64,000 nt of DNA, taken from Telmatactis stephensoni. Its lineage: Eukaryota > Cnidaria > Anthozoa > Actiniaria > Isophelliidae. The first letter of the stretch is position 1, and the number at the start of each line of letters is the position of its first letter. The stretch covers positions 186,001 to 250,000 of the forward strand of contig JALIZF010001563.1 in NCBI GenBank assembly GCA_029948255.1. The letters are read 5' to 3'. The notes beneath the pieces are model-generated. The model searched no databases and was not told the DNA's origin. It was given only the letters and a program-made list of their open reading frames with translations. The position numbers and the translations under genes were made by a program. Of this stretch, positions 1-11,412 are shown one piece after another.

Positions 1-1193
1 GAAAGAATTTTTAAGTCACAGGGATTCGATGAAATCAGTAAACAATGCGAATTATGCTTACCGACTAATGAAACTGTCTGAAATAAGATATACGGTATTT
101 GCCAATGAGAAAATTCACCATTCAAAACGAGTTGGCATGTGTTAAACTACACCATTAAAAAATTGATATCCTTTGATATGAATTTTGACCACTCTCTCTT
201 ATCAGATCAGTCATTGATGGACTTAGTTTATTCTTCTTTTTTCCCCACTTATTCTTTCTTCCATTTATTCTTTCACTCATTCCTTAGGCACTTACGTATT
301 GATTTGTTTTCAAGAGAATTTTTAGTAAAGGCAAATTTGTGGTAAAACCAGTGATAAAAACAATGAGAATACTGAGAAACATTCATTGTGGTCTTTAATA
401 AATCCCTTTGCTTGCTCTACTCATTTAAACGAAAGCTGACAATTATGCTATAATTAGAATAGTTTTGGGCAATAGCTGAATTTTTTGGTAATACTCGCCC
501 ACGCTCGAAAACACGCCCACGCTTAACAAGCTCCCTTCCCAACTTCCTTTCAGCCGAGTGCCTCCTTTGGACGTGCATATTAACAAGTATTTTTCCTTTT
601 CCTCATTCAGTTTCAAAACCTTTTCGTTTTTCTGACTCAGATTCAAATCCCTTTTGTTTTCCTTTTCTTGATTCAATTTCAAATCCGTTTTCTTCTTTCC
701 TGATTCAATTTCAAACGTGGAAAACAGTTTGCCCTCACAGTAGATCCGTGAATCGACTTAACTGTTGCTAGTCAGCCTGTAAATCATATCTTCCTTTTAT
801 CCTATTATTATACTGTATCCATACTTTTTGTTTTCCTTTACTTTGGGGTTAACCTCGTCGGGACCCAGAGTCCGTTCGTTTGTCCCTCTTTTAAAAGCTT
901 GTCAGTTTATCTTTATTTTGATTCATAAAAGCTCAATGGAAGCCTCGAATAATAGCGTTGCACAGGGGTTCTAAAAATAGTTCGCGTAATTGATGCATGA
1001 CTCGGACAAACATAAATCTGTGATCGCACTGAATAGAACACGAATAAATCTATATCTTATTATGAAAACGTTGCTTACGTTTAAAAAAATGGGCATTAAA
1101 ATCCAAAGTACCGAAATCGGGCTCAAGGAGATGAAAAATTTGGTTTGTTTGTCCGAGTTATGACGTCACTGTTGCGCTTCGCTATTAAATGAA
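1..1193. other. No recognisable gene
   Basis: AT-rich sequence with only short chance reading frames. A T-rich stretch at about 590-710 repeats variants of the phrase GATTCAATTTCAAA. I see no splice-linked coding blocks, RNA gene or clear transposon end. Confidence 0.5.
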
Positions 1194-1287
1194 TGAACAA
1201 ACAAATCAATAGGTCAGTCAATCAGTCAATTAATCAATCATTCAATCAATCGATCAATCGATCAATCAATCAATCAATCAATCAATC
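1194..1287. repeat. ATCA tetranucleotide microsatellite
   Basis: An imperfect run of ATCA/GTCA units, nearly pure over its last 40 bases. The reading frame across it (Asn-Gln-Ser-Ile repeats) is an artefact of the repeat. Confidence 0.9.
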
Positions 1288-1695
1288 CGTTTTTCTCACA
1301 TTCCTTGTTCAATTTCAAGTCCGATTTTTATATATTTATTTTCCAACACACTTCCAGCAAATTTCCAGTGGCTGGGAATTGAATTTTCCAACATATTTCA
1401 ACAGCTAGCAATAATTTGCTATAAATACGTTGGAAATTTGACGGAAAATAAAATTTTCAAATTATTTTCTAACTGTTGGAATTGGACAGAATGTTGGAAG
1501 TTTACATCAACAAATGGAAATTTGTTGGAAATTTGCTAGAAATTGCAATTTACAACTGTACGTAGGAAAGGGATAACAATTTTCAGTATTATTATATTTT
1601 ATGTTTTATTTACCTTTAATTCAATGTTGCCTTTTCTCCGACATCGAAGCGGATTTTAGGGCTGCAGTATCGCGATGAAGTCATGATAAGAGCTC

Positions 1696-1884
1696 TTATT
1701 ATATGGCTAGATAATTTCCTGAATAATGATTGGCTAACGCATGGTCTGCATTTTGCCATATCAGGACCGCTGTCCCGGATGAAAAGAAAAGTCTGCGTTT
1801 GGCAATTGTTTTAGCGGGACTTCTCAAAGCCATATAATAAATAAGTTATTAACCTCGTTTGCTCGGTTAATAACCCTTTAATAT
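1696..1884 (+). mobile_element. Dispersed MITE-like repeat, copy 1
   Basis: It begins with TTATTATATGGCT and carries the inverse AGCCATATAATAA near its right side. A second copy at 41604-41900 is nearly identical over most of this length, with an extra palindromic block near its right end. Two copies with the same boundaries and terminal inverted repeats indicate a non-autonomous DNA transposon family. Confidence 0.7.
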
Positions 1885-1921
1885 TGGGTGTTGGCTGTAG
1901 GTGTTGGTAGTTTTCATTAAT

Positions 1922-1990
1922 AGTAAATAAATAAATAAACGAACGGACGGACGAACGAACAACGAATGAATGAATGAATGAATGGATGAA
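1922..1990. repeat. Compound tetranucleotide microsatellite
   Basis: Adjacent runs of AAAT, GAAC/GGAC and GAAT units. Confidence 0.85.
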
Positions 1991-2212
1991 TAAGTCCGGA
2001 TTTTTTCACGAACACACTTCCAGCAAATTTCCAGTGGCTAGAGATTGAATTTACGAACATATTCCAACAGTTAGACATTTGGTCCATTTGCTATAAATAC
2101 GTTGGTTGGTTTCAGTAATAGCGGGGCGAGTTTGACTGTACAGCGTGTGGATGGTAAAACATTGTTACATTGTTTCTTATCAGCTTGCAAGATTTTGTCA
2201 CCTGTTGTATCT

Positions 2213-2610
2213 CCCGGGGGGGGGGACTCCGATCGCAAATGGACGGGGATGCTCGTCGTACCTTTTAGGGGTCAAAATCTGCAATCTGGTACCTTTTAGG
2301 GTGTCTCAGACTTAGGTGGACTACCAGAGACATAGCTGGTACCTTTTAGGGACTGTTTTGGGGTAAATAAACTACCTAAAATAAGCATGAAAGGGATGAT
2401 TTCGATGCTTTGAATTGAATCTTCAAAGCACATAGATAACAAATGTTTCATTACTTTAATTCTTTATTATTGTTTTGTGAATTGGTACCTTTTAGGGGTA
2501 GAAATCAATTGTTGCCACTCCCACTCAGGTACCTTTTAGGGGTCATTTTCAAAATTTCCGACGAGCATCCCCGTCCTCTTATATATGGGAGTCCCCCCCC
2601 CCCCCCCGGG
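2213..2610. mobile_element. hAT-like MITE with G/C-run termini and GGTACC-core repeats
   Basis: The 398-bp element starts CCCGGGGGGG and ends CCCCCCCGGG. It is bounded by an identical 8-bp direct duplication TTGTATCT (2205-2212 and 2611-2618). Inside each end the inverted repeat continues with GGGGATGCTCGTCG and its complement. The interior has several copies of GGTACCTTTTAGGG. An 8-bp target duplication is typical of hAT transposons. It has no coding capacity. A related terminus lies at 48239-48287. Confidence 0.85.
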
Positions 2611-3105
2611 TTGTATCTCACCTGAGTGAATTGAAGTATTGATTACGTATTATATCACACCGATAAAATTGGATTTTAATGGACTTGCTTGGAATACAGT
2701 GCGTTTTGTCGGGCATCGAGACGGTTACCTGTCGAGAAATCGATAAAGGGCGAACACTCCCGCATAACTCCTTTTACTCTCGACGTAACGCTAGGAGCGC
2801 TGCATGAGAGAATAACTGTTTTAATGACTCAACCAGACATGAAAACGCCCAGTCTGCCAGTTAGAACGCATGGCCAGTTAATAAGACAAGAATTTTTCCA
2901 GTCTCAAATAAACTTTGCTGACCGAGCCAAAACGGGGAGGTGGAATTGAGAATGATTATAAACAAGCCTAGAATGCTTGCAGTTAAAGTCAACCAAAAAG
3001 GTCTAATGATAAATTTTTGCAGTGCCTACCAACGAACGTAAGGGGTACATTTTGAAGGAATGATTTTGCGCTGTTTATTGACCGAATCGAAAAATTGCGT
3101 CCAAT
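2611..3105. other. No recognisable gene
   Basis: The only frame of note is 86 codons (2689-2949) with no recognisable domain and no splice partner. I do not call it a gene. Confidence 0.4.
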
Positions 3106-3215
3106 TTGAATAACTATTGTTCTGGACTGACTAGCCTCGTGTTCACGTGGAAACACAAAAGCGTTTTCAAATGAGTAAGAGGCTACTAGTCAGTCCAGAA
3201 CAATAATTTTTCAAA
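3106..3215. mobile_element. Hairpin MITE
   Basis: Perfect 19-bp inverted arms (3116-3134 and 3186-3204, sequence ATTGTTCTGGACTGACTAG) extend outward imperfectly to give about 110 bp in all. Such a short palindromic unit is typical of foldback or MITE copies. Confidence 0.65.
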
Positions 3216-3834
3216 CTAGCCGCCATATTTCGACTCGGTGTATTCTCTATTTAAACCGGATTTATACTTCTATTACCGACAAGAATAAAATTCTAGCGTT
3301 TGTCATAAAACGTGCTCCCTCCCAAAATTGAGTCAAAAGCTGGGTCCGCGGCGACAAATGACGTTATGCACGTTTTACATGGTACTAGTTTCAAACGCCC
3401 TTCTCCCCCATGCATGTTCTCTGTTGATCACCACATCTGTGCCACTGTTAAACCAATTGGGTGTGTTTTCTTATCAGCTGCCTCTATGTGACGTCGAGGA
3501 TCACCTGGCAAGGGTCACAGACGCCTGAAAAAAACGCATGTATGGACAATTGGCAAGGTAGAATAAACCTAACATTACGGCGGATCTTTAACAAAAACAG
3601 ATTACAGTCAAACTGGACTGATTCCATAAGTCTTTGTTTTCGCTTCTCAGTTGTATCGTGTAGTTGACCACCACAGGAAGCCCAAAAAGCGAGCTAACAA
3701 ACTTATAGAATCAGTCTAACTACAGTCATAGTGTGAGGGCTAGCTTGCTTTCATATTAAGAGGGCGTAGCTTTAATTGTTTTCTCTTTTTCTTGACTATT
3801 TTTGTTGTGGACGTTATGGTAGGCCTAACATAGT

Positions 3835-4105
3835 AGAGTAGATTTCGTATGACTGTGAAAACGCGGCACTGCACGCTCACGGCACGGTTACGGCAGGAAT
3901 TTCAAATGTAGAGCCGATTTCGTATGACTGGGAAAACGGCACGGTTACGGCATGAATTTCGAATGTTTTTATAGATATTACGGCACTGACACGGTACGGC
4001 ACGGTAAGTTTCCCACTCATACGAAAACCGCTCTATTTATAGAGATCACGCCACTGACACGGTCACGGCGCGGTCCGTTTCTCACTCATGCGAAAACTGC
4101 TCCGT
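3835..4105. mobile_element. TTCGTATGACTG-family MITE, nested or tandem copies
   Basis: Two or more overlapping copies of a palindromic element whose ends read AGATTTCGTATGACTG and CACTCATACGAAA. Between them lie many CACGGCACGGTTACGG-type tandem motifs. The same family recurs at 14770-14908, 50649-51050 and 57795-57939. Confidence 0.75.
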
Positions 4106-4163
4106 ATCTGTTGCTTTAATTTGTTTAGTGTCGTCAAAATGAATAAAATATTTGATCCTACTT

Positions 4164-4324
4164 ATTGCTGGGTTTCAAGCAGCTGATGAATCTCATTATC
4201 TGCCTCAAATGGTGGTCAATGTTTGACCATCATGTGCTCTCAACCAGAGAATTTTCTATTCAAAACTTTCAGCTGATCAAAATTCCAGCAAGATTGAGAA
4301 TGACGTCAGATGAAACCCAGCAAT
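4164..4324. mobile_element. TTGCTGGGTTTCA-end MITE, copy 1
   Basis: The ends are inverted (ATTGCTGGGTTTCA / TGAAACCCAGCAAT) and the interior matches a second copy at 62876-63019 closely, including the shared stretch GTGCTCTCAACCAGAGAAT. It is about 160 bp and non-coding. Confidence 0.75.
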
Positions 4325-5403
4325 TGCTGGGTTGCATCCATACCTTCGGGAATCCAACGACAATGACGCGATAGCCATGTTGGATGAACAAACAATAAAC
4401 GCTAATGAGAAATCTTTTGTTGAAGTTCATCCAAGATGGCTGCCGTGACGTCACATGCAACACAAGAATAGGAAGTTAGGCCGGCCCCAGCACTATGGCT
4501 AAATCTTGTTTTTTTTACTTGGGGACACCAATAGAAATACTTGACCCAAATGCTCGGAAATACCATGGACTAACTCTTGAATTAGTTTTCTTTTCTTTGG
4601 GATCTAAAATCCAAAGAGATAGCTTTGTGGGAGGTAGAGCCCTTTCTTGACCAGGAATACAATGAGAACATAACCAGGAGAATGGGAATCACAGCCTCCC
4701 TTTAAGACCTTTGGCACGTGTTCCACTCTCTTCAGCGCCGTTGCGCATGTAAAGTAGCCTCCCCCCCCCCCCCAAAGGGCAAAAGTGAGGCAACACGTCA
4801 CGTCTTATAACGGGTGTGTCTCGGTCTCCTGACTATACTTTTGGCGGCACTAAAGACGAGCCTTGTGTTAGGAAGGATTATGTACCGTCACGAAACCGAG
4901 ATGACGTATCAGCAAGGTGGTCGCTTCTCTTCCCAAGCAACTACGGTGTTGTTGATATAAAGTCATTTGATAGCTGATAGTACGAAGGTCGACACAGAGT
5001 AGGGTATTACAAGGACTTGAAGCGGGGGAATCTATTTTCACCAAAAAAGTTGTAGTAGGGCAAAGGTATGTCCCTTGGATGTCAAGCAGACATGAATTCA
5101 AAATGGATTCGTCTCACGCTGCTTGCCCCTGCAACATGTCCCCACCCTAGTGTGCGCCCAGCAGTTCGAATGCTTACAGTAGCCCTTCTTACATCCATAC
5201 TCAATTGCTTTACACGTTCGATTAAATTGAAAAGTTTTATTTAGAAAAAGTAATTTTCAATCCTCAGGTTACTTGACTGTACGAATTAAGAAGTCAACAA
5301 CAAGTTCGACTTATCAGCAAGTAGGTGCTTGATAAACCAGGTACAGAATGGTGCGATATCGTAAGAAGGGCAGTGTTTTGCTGAAAGAGAAAAGGCTTCA
5401 TTA
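4325..5403. other. No recognisable gene
   Basis: Contains a poly-C run at about 4758-4773 and short chance frames only. I found no domain, splice-linked exon or transposon boundary. Confidence 0.45.
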
Positions 5404-5689
5404 TCATATGACCCGTATTTTCCGGCTCGCGCGCGCATCCTTCGGAAAAAGTCAGTGACGTGATCAGGCTTTGCTCGAGCGGGCCGTAAAAACCCGTACG
5501 GCCCTGCTCGTGTCCGCGCGCTATATTTCTATTTGTATGCGCGCATCCTTCGGAAAAAGTGACGTGATCAGGCTTTGCTCGAGCGGGCCGTAAAAACCCG
5601 TACGGCCCTGCTCGTGTCCGCGCGCTATATTTCTATTTGTATATCAGAGTTTTTAGCACTTTTTATAACAGAAAAACCAGGTCATATGA
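5404..5689. mobile_element. Palindrome-ended element with an internal direct duplication
   Basis: Ten-base inverted ends (TCATATGACC at 5404-5413, GGTCATATGA at 5680-5689) enclose two tandem copies of a GC-rich unit of about 108 bp. Each unit starts GCGCGCATCCTTCGGAAAAA and contains GGGCCGTAAAAACCCGTACG. The two units differ mainly by a 4-base indel. Confidence 0.6.
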
Positions 5690-5692
5690 TGG

Positions 5693-5832
5693 AGTGATTT
5701 CCATCGGACTGTGAAATAGTTACTAAGCTGATACACACTAGTAGATCCCAATTCCATTGTTTCCTTTAGTTGAATTTTAACTGCTATGCATTAATAGCTA
5801 GTTAGTATTTCACAGTCCGATGAAAATCACTC
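5693..5832. mobile_element. GAGTGATTTTCATC-family MITE
   Basis: Inverted ends GAGTGATTTCCATCGGACTG and the near-complement at the right, with an internal ATTCCATTGTTTCCTTT core. This is a full member of the TA-flanked MITE family seen at 10735-11412, 18116, 24314 and elsewhere. Confidence 0.75.
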
Positions 5833-6017
5833 TAAAATATATCAATTACCAGTATAAATGATAGTGATAATAACTACTAATAGTATTTAGTAATTTAAGC
5901 GCGTAAATTAAATCCTTAGTATATGGTTAAAATGCGCAAAAAGGCCAACTTTTTCAAAATTTATTCTGGATGTAAAAACGTTTGCAACAAATTGTACACG
6001 CGCAAATATACTATATA

Positions 6018-6076
6018 CCTTGTGTGTCTATATACTATCCCATTCATTGACCCTGTGTATCTATATACTATATAGG
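6018..6076. repeat. Degenerate about 33-bp tandem repeat, left part
   Basis: Units such as CTTGTGTGTCTATATACTAT followed by CCCATTCATTGA. The same array resumes at 8040-8285 after an interruption made by a MITE and a LINE. Confidence 0.7.
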
Positions 6077-6077
6077 A

Positions 6078-6190
6078 AGATTCTATTTAACCCGTAAAAA
6101 AAATAGTATACATAATAGTTATTAGTGACCTCTAAAACAACTGTTTTCTTTTGCTCTTTATCAACTGGCACCAACTAAATAGTCATCTTG
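6078..6190. mobile_element. MITE left half, split by the LINE
   Basis: Carries the terminus TTCTATTTAACCCGT and the family core CTGTTTTCTTTTGCTCTTT. The matching right terminus (TTTCACGGGTTAAATAAAAT) lies at 8010-8034, beyond the LINE fragment. Confidence 0.6.
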
Positions 6191-6199
6191 ATTCATGTA

Positions 6200-8000
6200 T
6201 ACTTGATTTTCATCTGAATTCTTTCTCTCCTGTATCAGTGAATGAAGTGCAGAACTATCAAAGATTTCACGCAAATTGTTATCCAAGTCCTGCAGCCTTG
6301 ATCCTGCTGACCTTCTTCTAAGTCATTCTAATACATTGCTACCTGTAGTCTGCAAGATTGTCAACCTGTCGCTTGAATCTGGGAGTGTCCCGTCTTCTTT
6401 GAAAATTGGTGTGTTAAAACCTCTTCTCAAAAAGCCCTCATTGAATTATGAAGTCCTTAGTAATTATCGACCCATCTCTAATTTAAAGACTGTCTCTAAA
6501 ATTGTGGAAAAAGTAGTTGCTACTGAACTTAATGCATATCTAACTTTGAATGATCTTCACAGGGTTCGTACAGGTTTTGGAAAGTTTTGGAAAAGTTTTG
6601 GAAATTTTTACACAAGATCCTGTACGAACCCTGGTGTTCATGAACCTATGCAATCTGCATATAAGCAATTGCACAGCTGCGAGACTGCTCTGCTTCGTGT
6701 CCAGAATGACATTTTACTAGATATTGATAACCGCTCCTGTGTTGCTTTGCTTCTGCTTGATCTCTCGGCTGCATTTGACACTGTTGATCATCATATTCTG
6801 CTTAATCGTCTTAAATCAAAATTTGTATTTGTGGAAATGCTCTCCAGTGGTTCAAGTCCTATCTCTCCGATTGTTCACGGTTTGTTTCTATAAATGGTTC
6901 ATCATCAGACACCCTTGATCTAGATTGTGGAGTACCGCAAGGTTCTGTTCTAGTCCCATCTTTATATCTACTCTACACCTCCCCAGGGGCTGATATTCTT
7001 CGAAATCATAATATGTCCTTCCATCTTTATGCCGATGACACTCAATTTACTTACCTTTCTCCTGTAATGATGATAATTCCCTTGGAAATGCTATGAAAAG
7101 AATTGAAGTCTGCCTAAATGAAATTGATAACTGGATGACTTTGAACAAACTTAAATTAAATAAAGACAAAACTGAATTTCTTCTTCTTTCTTCCAAGCAC
7201 AATCCACAATGTTCTCTTCCTGTTCTTCACTTTGGCAACGACTTAATGCCAGTAAACCATCTTCACAAGCTAGAAATATTGGCGTTATTTTTGATTCCAC
7301 CTTATCCATGTTCCCTCATGTTAACAGTATATGCAAGACCTCATTCTATTATCTCCGTAACATAGCAAGAATTCTCAAGTTTATTTCCTTCAAGACCACA
7401 GAAATGCTTGTCCAGGCCTTCATTACTTCTAAACTTGATCACTGCAACTCTCTTCTTCATTGACTTCCCAAGAATTTACTTCAAAAACTCCAGTCTGTTC
7501 ACAATGCTGCTGCTCACCTTATTACCTTATCATGGAAGCATCACTACATCACACCTATGGTTATTAATCTACATTGGCTCCCTTTGAGGAACGGATTGAA
7601 TATAAGATTCTTCTCCTTACCTTCAAATCGTTATATGGTCTGACACCTTCCTATGTTAGTGACATGATTTCCAGATATAAACCAACTCGAAACCTTCGTT
7701 CTTCGTCTGAGATGCTGTTGGCTTCAAGACCCTACCGTCTTAAATCATATGGTTTTCGCTCTTTTTCTGTTGTTGGACCAGAACTTTGGAATTCATTGCC
7801 GTCATCTATAAGATCAATTTCCAGTCTATCTTCCTTCAAAACTGAACTCAAAACTTACCTTTTTAAATTAGCTTTTTGTTTGTAGATTGATTTTAATATC
7901 CTTTAATCCTAGCGCTTAGAACAGACTTGAATAAGCGCTATATAAATTATATTATTATTACTATTATCATCATCATCATGATCATCATCATTATTATTAT
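6200..8000 (+). pseudogene. LINE (L2/CR1-type) reverse transcriptase remnant
   Basis: A 5'-truncated, frame-disrupted non-LTR retrotransposon. Coding blocks in order: 6209-6893 with the reverse transcriptase motifs YRPISNL and [14 protein letters not shown]; 6918-7066 with GVPQGSV and the catalytic YADD; 7093-7463 with the post-RT segment NKLKLNKDKTEFLL; and 7574-7885 with the C-terminal VGPELWNSLPSSIR block. Stops and frameshifts separate the blocks, so the element is dead. The 3' end carries AGCGCTATATAAATTATATT followed by ATT/ATC triplets, a tail style seen in L2/CR1 LINEs. No endonuclease domain is left. It sits inside a MITE. Confidence 0.9.
6560..6636. mobile_element. 77-bp hairpin element inserted in frame in the LINE
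   Basis: Inverted ends CACAGGGTTCGTACAGG and CCTGTACGAACCCTGGTG flank TTTTGGAAA repeats. TTCA occurs on both sides (6556-6559, 6637-6640) as a likely 4-bp target duplication. The net gain of 81 bp keeps the reverse transcriptase frame open. Confidence 0.7.
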
Positions 8001-8009
8001 CTTCCTTTC

Positions 8010-8034
8010 ACGGGTTAAATAAAATCACTCACTC
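8010..8034. mobile_element. MITE right terminus, split by the LINE
   Basis: TTTCACGGGTTAAATAAAAT followed by CACTC is the inverse of the left terminus at about 6078 and closes the MITE that the LINE entered. Confidence 0.55.
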
Positions 8035-8039
8035 TATCG

Positions 8040-8285
8040 TATTCATTGGCCTTGTGTATCTATATACTATAGAATTCATTGACCTTGTGTATCTGTATAA
8101 TATCCCCTGTGCCTTGTGTGTCTATGTACTATCCCATTCATTAACTTTATTTATCTGTGCTGTCGCCAGAAAATCCGAAGCGACATGCGCATTGAATGTC
8201 TGAAGCTTGATACGTTTATATGCTATCCTATTCATTGAGCTTGTGTATCTGTATGCTATACCCTAGTGCCTAGTGTGTCTATATG
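8040..8285. repeat. Degenerate about 33-bp tandem repeat, right part
   Basis: Further copies of the unit seen at 6018-6076 (CCTTGTGTATCTATATACTA and variants). An extra single MITE terminus with AAACCCGTGAAAC follows at about 8287-8316. Confidence 0.65.
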
Positions 8286-8876
8286 GTAGAGTGATTGCAA
8301 TAAACCCGTGAAACAAAAATTGAATGTTCGTATCAATGGACACCAGGGAGACCAGTGTTCAGCTGAAGGAACTACCGACGCTAAATATTCGTGCTTTACC
8401 ATTACCTTTTTACACAAAACCATGGAAATAAGGTCTACTAGCGTCTACCAAGCTCTGATGGGTAATGAAATGAGTACGATAAAACATCAAGCAATGTAGA
8501 TTGATTATTCACAATAACAAGTGCAAGAATAATATATTTTTTAATGAAACAACATGACACTACTAGAACGATTTCACATAACTCACTTTTACGAGCAAAT
8601 GAGTAAAATAATATGCAAATGACAAATGACATGTAAATGATGTAAACGCATGCACGAAAACGCACGCATGGCACGCAACAAGTTGACAAGGTGGCCCTGA
8701 AATTATAGTTACTGAGTTTACATTTATGACGCTTTTCAAATGAGTTTGAGTTTGTTGTTCGTTTATATGATTCATCATGTTCATGTCAGTAATCGAAGCT
8801 TGCGGTTTCGTGCGTTTAACATGCTATTTTGTCATTAGGATATTAGAGTGCACGCCATATATCGTGAAATAAAAGG

Positions 8877-8967
8877 TTATTACACGAAAAGTTGTGTAAT
8901 ACGGGTGTGTATTTTTACGAGTTGAGTAAAAATGCACACCCGTATTACACAACCTTTCGTGTAATAA
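8877..8967. repeat. 91-bp near-perfect palindrome
   Basis: Arms of about 40 bp (starting TTATTACACGAAA) around a loop of only a few bases; the inner part of each arm holds GTGTAATACGGGTGTG. It lies inside the large inverted-repeat element. Confidence 0.75.
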
Positions 8968-9069
8968 ATTGTTTATTTTACGACTAACTTCAAGGAAAAC
9001 AAAACAAACCTTACCTTTGCGCGCGCTAAACCGTTTAATACGGCTTTCAAAACCGTGTAATACGCTCAC

Positions 9070-10007
9070 ATATTTGCACTCCGTTTAGTCTTTATTTGCA
9101 CTGAAAAGCGCGCGGTCGTATGATAGAACTTAATATGTATTGTCTTATTGCACTATTATCTACAAGGGAGAAGCATGTATACAATTTGTCTGCGCATGTC
9201 TGTATTTTGGGCTTGAAATTCATTCAGTTGCATATCGAATGCAAGAAATTTTATGTTGACACGGAATATTTGGCTGGCTATCTCGTTCTCCAAAATTTTG
9301 TTAAACTACCGAAATACTGAGACAACTAAAACATGAGCAGTCTACCTACCGCTAGTGCGCTATGGATAACTATCCAGATCGAAGGCACTCCAGATGGGAA
9401 AATATCGCGCGTCAAAGTCGGTAGAAAGTAGTGAGAAGGACCAGAACTCCGCACTTTCGAGTTATAATGCTGGCGTTGAATTCATGTATAAGGTAAATTT
9501 AGTAATGGATGTTATTACCAACATGGTACTGTGTGAATTGGATCCAATAAGAGTACTCTGGACTTCACTGATTGTTGAATAATCAGCCACGGTTTACTGG
9601 AATCTCGTACTTTTTCGCGCAAAATTCTTGCAATTCATTCTGAAAATTTTACATCTTTGACGGCGCCCCCCAGCAAAATTATTTAATAATACGCTTTTTC
9701 CATGCTTCGTTCTTGTAAAACAGAGCTTTCTTGGTGGAAACTCCTGGCCCCTCCATGTGATTTCAAGCAATGTTTACAGCCGGGTTCAAGCCTTGTTAAA
9801 ATTGACATATTTCGGTATAACCTATATTTTATAATCGGCAACATTTATCTAGAAGTTAATGACCAATTTTTATATATGGTGAGGCATACAGTTTGTGCCG
9901 TATGAAGCAGCGGCCTACGGCCTACGGCCTCGGGACTTCCACTAAACCTCCCTCGGCTTCGGGGACATTTAATCACTAATATCCCTCAGGGTCATGGTAT
10001 TACTTAT
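9070..10007. other. Interior of the composite element, no gene
   Basis: Reading frames are all below 70 codons and none is recognisable. A short GGCCTAC tandem occurs at about 9912-9928. Confidence 0.4.
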
Positions 10008-10734
10008 AATAAACGCACGAAACCGCAAGCTTCGACTATTTAGATGAGCATGATGAATCATATAAACGCCAGAACAACATAAACTCAAATTCATTTGAAA
10101 AGCGTTATAAATGAAAACTCGGGTTAACGTTGTTTTGGTCGTCATGCATCTCCGTTGTCCACTTTTTTCCTAAACTTGTAAATTCCAATTCATTATTCAT
10201 AAAAAAATCAGTGGGCAATGGAGATGCTTGAGCGGCCTAAAAATTTACGTTTTTATAATTTATTTTGGATATCTTACAATGCTTCAATGGCCATGAAATA
10301 TGTAGGATTAACTTGGTGAAAACGCTGATACTGAAGTTAAAAAAAGGTAATCGAAGGAATCGTAAGCTTCTAGCTTTTTGTAAAGATGAGTGAAATGATA
10401 AACAAAAGATGAAAAGGCGTTGTAGTTTCTTGAAAGGAAAGCCTGCGAAAGAGTGTTATTCTGGACAGAGTAAGAAAACGTTAGGTAAATTCGCACTTTC
10501 TCCTTCTCATTTCGAAATGTTTCCGTTATTCGCAACTCTATCCATCTATCTATCTCTATGTTTAAAAAGGAGCAAAATTCCATCGGTTTCAAAAGTTAAT
10601 CTTTGCTTGAATGATTCTTTTCACTGAACAAAAGATTTCACAGGACATGCCAGTATTCGTAATTTGCATGCCCAAGGATAACATTTGCACATTTGCATCT
10701 CAACGGTATCAAAAGTGTCTAACACGGAATAACT

Positions 10735-11412
10735 CTACTAACTAGCTATTAGTGTATAGCAGTCAAAATTCAACAAAAGGAAACAATGGAATTGGGATCT
10801 ACTAGTGTGTATTAGCTTAGTAACTATTTCACAGTTCGATGAAAATCACTCTATTGGTCTTTGTCTTTCTTTGTGTAGTTTATACCTGAGTGAATTCTTA
10901 GTTATCGGAAAACAAAGTAAAGTGGTTTCCATAAACCCGTGAAATAGATATTATACTAAAACACATTAGTAGACCCTAATTCCATTGTTTTCTTTTGTTC
11001 TCATTTGACTATTACACACTAACTATTAGTTTTTATTTCATGGGTTTATGAAAACCACTCTAGTTGATAACTAAATAGAGTGATTTTTATTTGACCGTGT
11101 AACTACTACAAACTAAATAGTCATTGGTTAAATGAAAATCACTCTAAGTGATTTTCATCGGACTGTGAAAGACTAACTAATGTATAGCAGTCAAAATTCA
11201 ACAAAAGGAAACAATGGAATTGGGATCTACTAGTGTGTATTAGCTTAGTAACCATTTCACAGTCCGGTGAAAATCACTCTCTAATCCGTTAAACAAAATC
11301 TAATAGTCAATGTCTAATAGTCTAATCAAAACAAAAGAAAACAATAGAAATAGTGTCTACTAATGTCTTTTAGACTAATATCTATTTCACGGATTAAGTG
11401 TCATCACTCTAT
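10735..11412. mobile_element. Island of four or five adjacent MITEs
   Basis: Consecutive members of one TA-flanked family: about 10735-10853 (left end decayed), 10917-11064, 11072-11145, 11147-11279 and 11280-11412. Ends read GAGTG[AG]TTTTCAT and the complement. Most carry the core ATTG/CAATGG next to CTTTTGTT or its complement. The subfamilies differ in the 10-15 bases inside the ends. Confidence 0.75.
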
